64,000 bases of DNA, from assembly GCA_037074615.1 (NCBI GenBank), contig CM073518.1, forward strand, positions 20,908,501-20,972,500, in the 5' to 3' direction. Of the stretch, positions 1 through 10,552 are shown in pieces. How positions within the stretch are numbered: the first letter of the stretch is position 1; the number at the start of each line of letters is the position of its first letter. This stretch comes from Leucaena leucocephala (Eukaryota; Streptophyta; Magnoliopsida; Fabales; Fabaceae). The position numbers and the translations under genes are program-made. Below the pieces are notes generated by a model. It was not told the origin of the DNA. It saw only the letters and a list, made by a program, of their open reading frames with translations, and did not search any database.

Positions 1-2516
1 TGTTTCATATAGACTTCTTCCTCCAGTTCACCATTGAGGAAAGCAGTCTTCACATCCATTTGGTGCAACTCCAAATCAAAATGTGCAACCAATGCCATGA
101 TGATACGGAACGAATCTTTTTTAGATACAGGTGAAAAAGTTTCACTGTAGTCGATTCCTTCCACTTGAGTGAATCCCTTAGCAACCAACCTAGCCTTGTA
201 TCTATCAATGTTACCTTGTGAGTCTCTCTTGGTTTTATAAACCCATTTACAGCCAATGGCTTTAGACCCACTAGGCAACTCTACAAGTTCCCAAACATGG
301 TTGTTTGCCATAGAATTCATTTCATCAATCATAGCATCATGCCACAACGTAGAGTTCGCACTCTTCATAGCCTGAGTAAACGATAAAGGATCATTCTTAA
401 CACTTACATCACAGTCAACTTCAGCAGAATACACTACATAATCATCAGGTAATGTCGGTCTCCTCTCTCTAGTTGACCTCCTCAATTCAACCTCTTGGGT
501 TGATCCAGGTTGCTGAATAAGGACATCCTCTATCACATCTTGTGGTGGTTCCACTTGTGTGATAGGTTGACCATCCGGTGTGTGTCCATCTTGTTCAGCA
601 TCGTCAACTTGAGCAACAGGGTCTACATCACGTTCAATGCCAATCCTAACAGTAGGAATGTCAATCCCAACTGTAGGATGATCATTAACTATCGATGTCC
701 CCTCATGAATGACATCAGTGGTTCGCTCTATGTGATCATCTAGTAGACAATCACTCCCACTAATCACATCATTCTCAAGAAACTTGGCATTCCTAGACTC
801 AACAAACCTTTTAGAAGGTGGAGGACAATAAAACTTGTAACCCTTAGACTTCTCCGCATAGCCTACGAAGTAAGCTCTAATAGTCTTGGGGTCCAACTTC
901 TTCTCTTGTGGATTGTACACTCTTACTTCAGCAGGACAACCCCATACCTTGAAATGGTTTAAACTGGGTTTCCATCCTTTCCAGATTTCAAAGGGTGTCT
1001 TGGACACTACCTTTGTTGGAACCCTGTTTAATATGTATGTGGCTGTCTTGAGTGCTTTCTTCCACAAAGAAGATGGTAGTTTGGAGCTACTCATCATGCT
1101 CCTAACCATATCCAGCAAGGTCCTATTTCTTCTTTCAGCTACACCATTCATGTCAGGTGATCCAGGCATAGTATATTGGGCTACTATACCTTGCTCTCGA
1201 AGAAAATCAGCAAATGGACCTGGCGCTTGTCCTTCACTAGTGTATCTGCCATAGTACTCACCACCACGGTCTGATCTCACGATCTTGATTGGTTTCCCAA
1301 TCTGTTTTTCTACTTCCGCTTTATATTCTTTGAAAGCATCTAGTGCCTCACTTTTATTATAAAGCATGTAGACATACATGTATCGTGAGTAATCATCAAT
1401 AAATGTGATAAAGTACTTTTGACCATGTGCAGTCAAATCAAGGCAACAAATATCCGTGTGTACAATTTCTAGCAATTCAGAACTTCTCTTAGCCCATTTA
1501 TGTGACTTATTGGTCTGCTTACCCCTAATGCAGTCCACACAAGAATCAAACTCCGAATGGTTCAAAGATGGAAGGATTCCTTCTTTGTTTAACCTTTTGA
1601 TTCTGTCAACGGAGATATGTCCCAATCTCCTATGCCACAGGCTATAAGAATTCTCATCAATGACACTTCTCTTAGTACCACGCGAAACAGTAAAAGATTG
1701 AGGCGAGTCAAAAATAATTTTAAATAAGCCATCAATCATAACTAAATTTGCAATAAAAACAGAATCCCTTTTCAAAGTCATGAGTTTCTTAGAAAGAACT
1801 AAATGATAATCAAATGGAATGAGTTTTGACATAGAAATCAAATTCCTTTTGTAAGAGGGAACATAAAACACATCATAAAATTCCAAAACATGATTATTTG
1901 AAAAGGTTATGCGAAAAGTTCCAACGGCTTTCACAGGGTCTCCCTTCCCACTGCCTGAAAGGACAGTTTCCTCATTGGGATGTGGAGGCCTGCTTGACAG
2001 AAAGCCCTGCGTGGTAGTCGAAATGTGGATCATCGAACCAGTGTCAATCCACCAAGTGTCATCATTAACGCTAGAAAAGTTAGATTCAAAAGTAACACAC
2101 GATGAAAGCATACCTCTCATCTCCATTACATGTTGCCTCACACTGCCAATACCTGTCAGCCTCTTAGCACATAATTCAGACACGATGGCACCACCCATCT
2201 GCTTGTCTGTTAGCTTGAATTACTTATCTAAGGCTTCCAGGTACCCTTTAGCTGTATCACACTTAGGGACTGCTTCCCTAATGCTTCTGGTGATCCTTTG
2301 TTGCATAAACAGAAGAGACGAGCGGTTACTCCGCTCCCACAAATTATACCTTTCCTTTGCTTCTCTATCATTGGAGGCATCAACAGGTCCAGGAGGTTGT
2401 TCACACCTCAAGGCATAATCCAAGTCCAAGAAACCAAGCTGCAGCAAAACATCATCTCTCCAGTCAGCATAGTTGATGCTGCCATCTAAGATTGTTTTGT
2501 TGCTTACATCAGCCAT
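1..2516 (-). pseudogene. Copia gag-pol polyprotein (defective, partial)
   Basis: The minus-strand frame starts at ATG 2516 (MADVSNKTILDGSINYADWR), a Copia gag N-terminus. A TAA stop at 2222-2220 falls where the family has glutamine, after ALDK. The frame resumes at once, then passes directly from the end of the gag helical region (EMRGM, near 2109) to protease with a WWIDTGS active site (about 2050). The CCHC zinc knuckle normally between them is missing, so an in-frame deletion is inferred. Integrase follows with an HHCC zinc-binding region (WHRRLGHI to CVDC), then the three acidic residues in HTDIC, VRSDRGGEY and GVAERRNRT. RT begins with the Copia signature around GCKWVYKTKR and QMDVKTAFLNGELEEEVYM and is cut by the window edge. 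The stop and the missing knuckle make autonomous activity unlikely. Confidence 0.92.
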
Positions 2517-2797
2517 AATCCTAGAGGTAGCAATTGGATCTGCAAAAATAGAACAGACAAATATACAAATAAGCTCACAAGTAAAATTTTTGAAGCAATC
2601 ACAAGTCACTGTGCCATGTATGCATGCTTAACTCAAATGTAGCACGCAAGCAATATAAATACGTATCACCAATGTCTACCTGTGGGCAAAGACATTAGCA
2701 TAGCATGTATTTATCTCAAGTGATGGGACTAGAACGCATTTGTAATTAACTAATACCTGTGGGCTACTTAGAAAATAACAAGGCCATTCTATCCCAC

Positions 2798-3262
2798 CCT
2801 AATTAAATGTACAATTATGAGATATCTACCTGTGGGCAAAGATAAATCATAGCTACACATTTAATTACAATTGATATCTCAAATCCATATGTGATTAATG
2901 AATGCATGCAAACAAATTCAATAAATAAGGATGCTGTGGCTACTCCTCAAAGAATTACATGCTAATCACAGATATCATTTATGTGCACTGAAAATCCAAA
3001 TGTACATAACGTAATGGAGCAATTAATTCTCCCCTAATTAAATGTATAATTATGAAATATCTACCTGTGGGTAAAGATAAATCATAACTATACAATTAAT
3101 TACAAGTGATATTTTAAATCCATATGTGATTAATTAATGTATGCAAGAAAATTCAATAAACGAGGATGCTGTGGCTACTCCTCAAGAAATTTCATGTCAA
3201 TCACAAATATCACTAACGGGCATATAATTCCAAATATGCACAACTTAATGGAGTATTTAACA
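2798..3262. repeat. Imperfect 235 bp tandem duplication in the Copia leader
   Basis: Unit 1 (2798-3032) and unit 2 (3033 to about 3262) both begin CCTAATTAAATGTA and share in order CTACCTGTGGGYAAAG, AAATCCATATGTGATTAAT, GGATGCTGTGGCTACTCCTC and AATGGAGYA. Weaker, partial copies of the first motif lie upstream at 2676-2691 and 2754-2764. Confidence 0.85.
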
Positions 3263-3962
3263 AATTAATTTAATCAACAAATGTGACTAATTTAATCAAC
3301 AAATGTGACTAAACAACTTAATTTAAATTCTCCCACTATTTCATGCACCTAAAAAATATTTAATAAATTAATTTCAACTCAAAAGGTTTTTTTTTTTTTT
3401 ACAAAAATTGAACAGTTAATTTAATTGCCAAAGGAGAAATTAATTTACAAAATAGGCAATTAAATAACACAGAAAAATTAAAATCTGTAGACACCTTTTT
3501 CAAATATTAAAATAGTAGAGAAATTAATTTAAACATTTATAGTGCATGTAATAGTAATCAAAATATTCTGAAAAAATCAAATTAAATGGCCAAAATATTT
3601 TTCTGGAAATAAAACCAAGTGGCCCATACACAAGAATATAAAATAGGGCTCAAAATAATGTTCCAGAGTAAGCTCAGGCCCAAAAATATTTTCCAGAAAG
3701 ATTCAGGCCAAAATCGTGACGGCCCAGCAGACAACAAAAAACAAAAAACAAAAACAAGTCTGCAACCCAAAAACAGTACGGTCCAACAGAATTTTTTTTT
3801 TTTTAGTTAAACCAAAAAAAAAATTGGCCCAACAGTGGCGGCCCAGCACGCAAGAAAAAGAAAAAGAAAAAAAAACTTTGGTCCAATGCGTGCAGCCCAG
3901 AACAGTTGGTCAAATTTTTCAAAAAAAAAAAAAAAAATCATCCTGCAGACAATAAGGGAAAT

Positions 3963-3992
3963 GGTGCGTTTCAGCGTAGACTGAAACGCACC
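3963..3992. repeat. Perfect hairpin, 12 bp arms, 6 nt loop
   Basis: GGTGCGTTTCAG (3963-3974) is followed after CGTAGA by its exact reverse complement CTGAAACGCACC (3981-3992), within the Copia leader. It could fold in the leader RNA. Confidence 0.9.
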
Positions 3993-4197
3993 GTTTCGAA
4001 TTTTTTTTCTCAATTATTACAGGACCAAAAAAAAAAGAACTGACGGCCCAAAAGCATTATCGGCCCAGCAGAATTAAAAAAAAAAACATATATATTCTGC
4101 AGCCCAATAGCGTCGGAGGCCCAGAAAAGGGAAAAAATTGTTGTTTTTTTTAAACAGTAGCCCCCACTTTAATGAAACCGTTTCGGTCTGTACACGT

Positions 4198-4228
4198 GCT
4201 GAGTCGGGTTAGGTCAACCCGACTCAGC
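4198..4228. repeat. Perfect hairpin, 13 bp arms, 5 nt loop
   Basis: GCTGAGTCGGGTT (4198-4210) is followed after AGGTC by its exact reverse complement AACCCGACTCAGC (4216-4228), also in the Copia leader, at the start of its GC-rich block. Confidence 0.9.
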
Positions 4229-4756
4229 AATCCGACGACCCGAACATCCAGCCGACCCGCGCCGCGAGACCTCAGCCAAAGCAGTCGCGACGGTCACCTC
4301 AGCAGTCGACTCCGGCGACCTTCTGGGCATCTCTTCCGGCGACATGCATGACAGTCTTCAGCGACCTCTCACGGCGGTTGCGGCGCCCATTTCACGACAA
4401 GTTCACTGTAAGTTTGTTCTCCAGATTCCGGAGACCTCCATTTTCTGGGGACCTCCTGCGGTGATTCTCGTCGTCACAGCGACCTTCACGGCGATCTGAG
4501 AGTCCTGCAGCAACTGATGGTGGGCGATCTCACTGGGGTTGGTGTCGCGACTTTGACCATCACGGCTACCTCCCGTCGCTCTCGCCTCTTCGAGTTCAGT
4601 GACCTCTCACGGCAATTCGCAGGAGCAAAAATGGTCAAAAAATCAAAAGTAAATTAAATTATTATTTCTCTAGGTCCATATATTCCTTATTCTTTCCCCA
4701 ATGTTACTTCATAAAGAATAAAGATCAATAAACAAGGCAAGGTGATCTGAAAATCA

Positions 4757-4769
4757 GGCTCTGATGCCA
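4757..4769 (-). other. Primer-binding site (initiator tRNA-Met type)
   Basis: The minus strand reads TGGCATCAGAGCC, two bases inside the LTR end. The usual plant LTR-element site complementary to initiator methionine tRNA is TGGTATCAGAGC, so this copy differs by one transition (T to C at the fourth base). It would prime minus-strand DNA synthesis and fixes the orientation of the element. Confidence 0.85.
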
Positions 4770-4771
4770 CA

Positions 4772-5242
4772 TGTTAAAAAATAAACATCTCAAATGCATA
4801 ATAATCAATCCAGATTATCATATACACAAATACAAGATGCAGCGGAAACATTAAATTACCTCTTGCCATTGCTTTGTTGATCTAACCTCTGAGAAGATCT
4901 GGAATGAATCAGGGATACCTGTAAATCAGAGAACACTGTCAGATGAACAACAGGTTCTTCCAACTGGTGATTGGGCACAGTGATGGCAACTGTGGAAACT
5001 GCCGTCACCAGTGGGGAACCTTCGAGAGGGAGCAGAGAAGTAGGTCTCGCTCTGGACTCAGAGAAAGCAGTACTGAATTTTGTGTTGTTGTATTTCCACC
5101 ATCAGGAAAACAACCTTAAATAAACTGAGTCCCCAACCCACCTTGGATCGGACCTAATGACTACGGGCCACACTCAGAAATATTTATTAATTATTCTAAT
5201 TAATATCTAAATAGGTTATATAATTATAATAAATATCTTACA
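4772..5242 (-). repeat. 5' LTR of the Copia element
   Basis: On the minus strand the LTR begins TGTAAGATA at 5242 and ends AACA at 4772, giving TG...CA termini over 471 bp. The inner boundary is set by the primer-binding site two bases away. The outer boundary is set by the P450 reading frame, which is intact up to 5243. A TTTATTTAA-like stretch inside could serve as TATA box. The partner LTR is not in the window, so the ends are inferred from termini and context rather than from an LTR pair. Confidence 0.8.
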
Positions 5243-5524
5243 GAAACCACTATGGTTGATCTTTCACCCAGCTTGAGATGCATGAGAGGGCCATGTTTTA
5301 GGGCTAGGTTTCTGAGGGTGATGTAGGGTTGTTTATCAGAGCCAATAACAAGATGGTGTATGCTTCCCAGAAAGGGAAGCTTCCATGGCCCCTGGGGGAA
5401 GATTCTTCTTCTGGGTTCTGCTTCTGGCTTTGAATAGGATTATTTTGATCAATGAGATGATGACGAGAAGGAGACTCATTGGCATGAAAATTCTGGGGAA
5501 GAAAAAGATAAACTGAGGCTCCAT
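5243..5524 (-). pseudogene. Cytochrome P450 (CYP71-like) N-terminal fragment, interrupted by the Copia element
   Basis: From ATG 5524 the minus strand encodes a hydrophobic membrane anchor, then basic residues and the P450 hinge KKNLPPG. A one-base shift in the adjacent C/G runs (about 5384-5398) puts the next part in another frame, which reads PWKLPFLGSIHH, ITLRNLALKHGPLMHLKLGE and STIVVS. These match the start of CYP71-clade P450s, heme-thiolate monooxygenases of the ER. The homology stops exactly at 5243 where the LTR begins. The rest of the gene, with I-helix, ExxR and heme-binding cysteine, would lie beyond the retrotransposon, outside the window. The copy carries both a frameshift and an insertion, so it is called a pseudogene. 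The clade assignment is from memory of family motifs. Confidence 0.85.
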
Positions 5525-5599
5525 TAAGAAAAGAATGAAGATGGAAATCAGGTGATAGTTATACATGTTGACCATTGATGGTAAGCTATTTATAGGCAT

Positions 5600-7057
5600 T
5601 TTGATGATTTTGACATCTTGTTGAGAGGCTAAGGAAATTTAGTAATATGAAACTAATTTTTCATATTTTTTATAATATATATGGTGCTTCGTTGTGCATT
5701 CGTTTGATTATTAAGTTTTTTGTCGGCTGATCATGCTTGAAGAAAATTAGTCGATTGTACTCCGCTTTATTTGCTATATTCAATGACCAAATGATTAGGC
5801 TTCCTTTCGTACTAATTGGGCCTCCTTTTATAAATTTATGTTATTAACGTCTGCCCTTTTATATATCTAAGGGACAGTTAATGAGAATTATTATATATAA
5901 TAAAAAATGAGTTTATATTATATAAGAATAAGAGTTCGATTTTCTCTACTAAGTTGATGACTCTTTTGTCAGGTAATCTCGTAAGTTCTCTATAAGCGTT
6001 CTCTAAGCTTAGGGCTGTGCTCTAGTTTTAGTGAAAGATCAGTGCTGAACTTACCTAATTTTTTTTTGTACAAAAATAAAGTATATATCTAAGAGAGAGA
6101 TATGAGGGTATAATTCTAGGAGTGTCTTCTTTCACTTAAGCTAGAAATTTAATTAAAATGATGTCAAACTCTAAAGGTGAAATATTAAATTCCATTATCA
6201 AGGTTCAAGTGCACATTTTAGAGATAAACTCTAATTCTAAGACACACAGAGGAAAGTTTGAAACAGGGACTGGTTTAAAAATTGGTGAAAATTTTTTAGG
6301 CTAGATGTTATAGTTTTTCCTTTTAAGAATAAATTGTAGGGAGACACCCTTGTGGATATATGCGTGAAAGAAGGGAGCCCAGTTCCTTCGAAAGCCCACG
6401 AATTTTGGGCTCGAGTAGTCCAACCGAAACCAATTACAAATGTTACTTTGAAGGCTTTTTCATTATTTCCCAATTTAAAAGCTATAAAATTATGCTAAGG
6501 ATAATAGACGATTCGTCTTACTTGATGTTAGTATTATTTAAAATGAAATGAGACTTTGTACTGCCCTTGAATCGTGGATGAGCCCAACCTTTTTTCAAAA
6601 AAATTTATAACAAAAAAAAGCTTTAAAATTACTTTCCATTCCCTTTTCCCCATTTCAATTTAGTTTAGTTTTTAGGTACCAACAAGCTTTGAAGTTTAAC
6701 AAAATTTGGATTTAACTTGTTTAAATTATGCTTGATAATTATAAGATCTGGCTTAATAGTTGTTAAAAAATAAAGGGTAAAGTCATGGACCAATTCTCCC
6801 CCACCCTCTCCCTCACATTAGCAAACGCTTAATATAATCGTATCTTAATTATTATCTTAAATAAATGGGTTAAATCCCATTTTGGTCTTAGAAATATCCA
6901 TAAATTAAATGAGTGGTGGATATATAGAAATTTTTTTAGATTAATATCATCCAAAACATGTTCAAAAATGAGCGATGTCATTATCAGCGTTAAAAAAAAT
7001 TAATTTTAACTGTTAAATGTTTTTGTTTGACTTCATGGTACACGTGTCGGCTACAAT

Positions 7058-7119
<62 letters not shown>

Positions 7120-8053
7120 TCAAAGGCTTGTCTAAGAACATGTTGATTAGAAAATTAAAATTGAAGAATCCAACTATATATATAAATAGGTCAAGCACTG
7201 TTATAGAACTTTTATATGATCTCTGTTATTATATATTAATTTTCTAATCCCTTATTATAAAACCCTTCTATTTGAGTTTTAATATAAGATCCTCTATCTA
7301 AAGCATCAATTTTTTTGCCCTTTAAATGCCCCCTGCTTTGGAATTTCCTAACTGAACAGCATCCTCTAATCAACGATCTTCATTGAGGGTAATTTTACTT
7401 TATTTAAAAAAATTCTTAATTTATGTAAATTTATTAATAAGTTTTCTTTTTTCATTTAAAGAAGAATGTTTTGATTTAAGACAAAAAAAATAATATGGCC
7501 CAGCCATCTTGCATTGTCGCCACAAAGAGATGTTCAGGTTCGTATTCGTTGATCTTTTTTGTATGGATATGGAAGTAGAGAATGCGAGATCCACTTCCAC
7601 TGAACATAATATTCTCAACAAATTTCAATTAGAATCCTACACTTAATTATTTTTCTAGGACGTGACAACTAAAGCAGTAGATGGAGAATATTTTTTTTAT
7701 ATAAGGACAATTAAGTCATTTCACTAAAAAAGAATTTGATTTCACAGTGTAGAAGAATTTAATGGTTGAAAGTTGAAAGAAACTTATAAATCTGCAACAT
7801 CCATTGGTCATTGATGATTTTATTCTTCTTCTAGTGGTTCATTTGTTTGTTGCTTGTTATGGATGTTACTGTTTTCAACAATAAAATCATTAATTATTAA
7901 TAAGTTATTAGTTAAGGTTCTACATAGCCTCATGTCGCCTCAGAAAAAATATAAATTTAATTTTTTTAAAATATATTTGTCAAGAGAGGTAAAATTATTT
8001 ACGCTCTAGATTTAAAAAAAAAATTCATGTTACCAGATTATAAGATCGTTTTA
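5600..8053. other. Intergenic region without a recognised gene
   Basis: AT-rich sequence upstream of the P450 fragment. I see one long TA microsatellite (7062-7117) and scattered low-complexity tracts. A GTTCGATTTTC word near 5930-5943 recurs in reverse orientation near 12715 and 58980 and may belong to short dispersed repeats. No frame shows family resemblance. Confidence 0.5.
7062..7117. repeat. (AT)n microsatellite, about 56 bp
   Basis: Uninterrupted AT dinucleotide run. The frames crossing it give tyrosine/isoleucine repeats and are not genes. Confidence 0.97.
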
Positions 8054-8055
8054 GG

Positions 8056-8588
8056 GTGTGTTTGGATTAGCTTTTGGAGAATAAATTCTGGGAAGAATAG
8101 ATTCTGGAGAATAGATTTTGGGTAGAATAGATTTTGAGAATAAAGATGTTTGGATGATTAGTAGTAGAATCACTTTTTATAATGGTAAATTACTAAAAAG
8201 GGTATGATATGATTAAAAGTAAGAGAGATGAAAGATAATAGAGAAGAAAGAGGAGAGAGAAGAGAGTGTAGAGAGGAGAGAGAAAAAAAGAGATAAGAGA
8301 GGAGAGAGGAAAGAGAAAAAGAGAGATAAGAGAAGAGAGAGAAGAGATAATAGAGAAAAGAGAAGAGAGAGGAGAGATGGTGTAAGAAAAAGTAAGGGTA
8401 TAATAGTAATTGGATAATCTAAAACTTAGGTTTCAAAGAAAAAGCTATTTTCAGTAGTTTATTCAAAATCTAGGTTTCAAATCGAGATTTTGTCTAAAAT
8501 TAATTCTCAATAAAAATTATCATTTATATAAAAAAATTTTAAATCGTATTTTATACCAAAATTAATTCTGCCCCGCTTACCCAAATAC
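8056..8588. mobile_element. MITE-like element of the GTGTGTTTGGATTA family
   Basis: The left end is GTGTGTTTGGATTAGC; the right end GCTTACCCAAATAC is a degenerate inverted version. The left 150 bp resembles, in reverse orientation, 45460-45598 (shared words include TTTGGATGATTAGTAG and GGTAAATTACTAAAAAGG-like stretches). A purine-rich GA tract (about 8218-8400) fills the middle. No coding capacity. Confidence 0.6.
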
Positions 8589-8969
8589 GATTACTGTCAC
8601 ATATGATGTTCTCACATAACCAATAGCATGTATATTGGATCAGAATTCTGACATATCTGAGTACATAACTTAATTGATAGGACGTTGCGTTAACTTGGAT
8701 GAGTACATGACTTAGATTGTGGTTGAACTTAATTTTTTTTTTAAATTTTGTAACAAAAAAAAAAGTTGGATGAGTAATTGTGTAAAAATTTGTTAAGGGA
8801 ATTGTACAGGCCTAATGATTTACCCAATTAACCTTAAAGTATTCGAAATCCAATGCGAATTTTCAATATCGGATAATTTGATTTAAAAACGATGCCAACA
8901 TATATATCTTGGCCCAGACTTAACAATCAAGAAATGTGTAAGCTGGTTCTTATTCTTCTAATCACTATG

Positions 8970-9475
8970 GAAATAGGGCAGACCTAGACTTTGGCTAAAT
9001 AAATTTAAGTATATAATAAGAATATAAAATTTGAATTTATATGTAGACTTTTTTTTAGGCTCAAATTTAAGTTTTTGAAAAGCCTACCAAACCTAATTTT
9101 TTTTAAATATATGCTTATAATATATACTTTTAAAAATACTTTATATTTTAAGTTTTAAAGATAGTAAGTAGATTTTGAATCTATATTAACGTCTATATAA
9201 ATAGAATTCTTTAAAGTCTACATTTTTATAAAAAAAAAACTCCATATAAACTTTGAATTTATTTAAAGCTTACATGTAATTAATCATGCCAGACTTAGAG
9301 GCTCATAAGCTAGGTTTAGAATAAAAAAACTTGATCTATTTGCTTAATAGGCCATACTTTAATTAGGTATGATCGTGAGCTCCTATTAAAAGTTTGACGT
9401 ATTTTTGTCAAACTTTAAGTCTGGTCATAGGCCTATTAAAAGTTTAGCTTATTTTTACCCCCTATTAATCATAAT
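8970..9475. repeat. Dispersed repeat related to 47130-47540
   Basis: This stretch shares word order with 47130-47540: TAGCTAAATAARTTT-like start, CTTTTTTTAGRCTY, GCTTAYAATATA, then GGCC and CCTATTAAAAG-type words. It is AT-rich and non-coding. The family is unidentified; probably a degenerate MITE or LTR remnant. Confidence 0.4.
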
Positions 9476-9479
9476 GTGA

Positions 9480-10552
9480 TGAATATGTAGGAAGAGCATA
9501 TCAGATACACACAGAACATAAATCTTTAACTGCCGATTACAGATAGAAGCGTCCACTGATTTAGACGAAAACAATGGGAAAACTTTTATACTACATATAG
9601 AAATATATGGATTTTAACATCACTAATTTTTTTACCGGTCTCAAATGGCCATTTGGTAAGAATGTATCGTTGAAACAGAAATCGGGTTGTCTTCATGCAC
9701 ACTGCAATTATGAATCATGAATGTGTTTTGCATGCATTTTATATACATAGGAGATGAACCACTTCTTTATACTTTACCACAAGCACAAATTAGATAGGGT
9801 TTAGGGTTTGGATCACACGAGGTCAGCACGTTGTATCAACCAAACTTCTTTATACTTTAATACAGATAATTGTCTCCTCATGTCAGAAATGGTCATTTTT
9901 AAACCACAAAAAACAAAAAAGGTTTGCTAGGGTCAAAATCAAAAAACATCTGGGGATTGGTAACAGTGTGACAGCTAATAGATTCCATTTTAACAAGACA
10001 AGACGAGAGCTTCAAGACAGAAATGTACAAGTCCACGGCCTTCCATCACTGGTTGATGAATATAGACGCATGGTCATACCAGATACATAGAAGCATCCAC
10101 TGATTTATTTAAAATACAAATGTGGCGTTGCTGTCCTAACTGCCGATCATTTAATTCCCTACTGGTTTTTGCTTCTGATGTCTACTATTCAACAAGAACA
10201 TCATAACTAGAGTAGAGATCATAATACCTCAAACACTAAATCCAGCATCAATCAAACACATAAATGACACTGACATAACTTTGTCTCATTAAAATATCAG
10301 AGTTCAAAGATATACTACTAAAGACACAATAGTTCCTGAATGCTCTCAGATTTGCTGATATAGAACTTGAATGACCTCTCATGTCTTCTTCATATTGAAG
10401 AAACAGATAGCTCTAAGCTTGCGAATTACAATGATGTTCTACATAAGAGATTTAATTATCCAAAAGTTATAATAATAACGGAGAAACTATCAATAAAACT
10501 TCGTAATAATCCCCCGTGGTTCATATTGAGAATTAGACTCGGGGGTTTAGAA
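9480..10552. other. Non-coding region downstream of serine acetyltransferase
   Basis: Contains the 3' flank and presumably the 3' UTR of the adjacent minus-strand gene. Two short similar segments (around 9545-9570 and 10085-10110, sharing GAAGCRTCCACTGATTTA) suggest a small duplication. No gene seen. Confidence 0.5.

Larger units (their letters stand above)
2541..4756 (-). other. Unusually long Copia leader between primer-binding site and gag
   Basis: About 2.2 kb without a coding frame separates the primer-binding site from gag; Copia leaders are usually far shorter. From the LTR inward it holds a GC-rich block (about 4200-4640) with recurring GCGACCTCTCACGGC-like words, a block of A-tracts interleaved with GCCCAA/GCCCAG words (3620-4170), and an AT-rich block with a 235 bp tandem duplication (2798-3262). 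Two perfect hairpins lie at 3963-3992 and 4198-4228. The minus strand has a splice-acceptor-like TATTTTTGCAG ending at 2540, just before the gag ATG, so part of this may be a leader intron (inference). Confidence 0.7.
1..5242 (-). mobile_element. Ty1/Copia LTR retrotransposon, 5' part (truncated by window edge)
   Basis: On the minus strand the order is LTR (5242-4772), primer-binding site (4769-4757), a leader of about 2.2 kb, gag (from 2516), protease, integrase and the start of reverse transcriptase, running off the window at position 1. Protease before integrase before RT is the Copia order. One reading frame is open from 2219 to 1; the only stop I found between the gag start and the edge is TAA at 2222-2220. 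The right end abuts cytochrome P450 coding sequence, so the element landed in a gene. The second LTR and the other target-site copy lie outside the window, so age by LTR divergence cannot be judged. The single stop and intact remaining frame suggest a fairly recent but now defective copy. Confidence 0.93.

Noticed and set aside
5336..5599. An 87-residue membrane protein on the minus strand
   Set aside because: Its C-terminal part is out of frame: the shifted frame gives clear P450 sequence, so this is a frameshifted P450 start rather than a separate small protein.
7013..7247. Open frames on both strands with Tyr-Ile repeats
   Set aside because: They are translations of an AT microsatellite.
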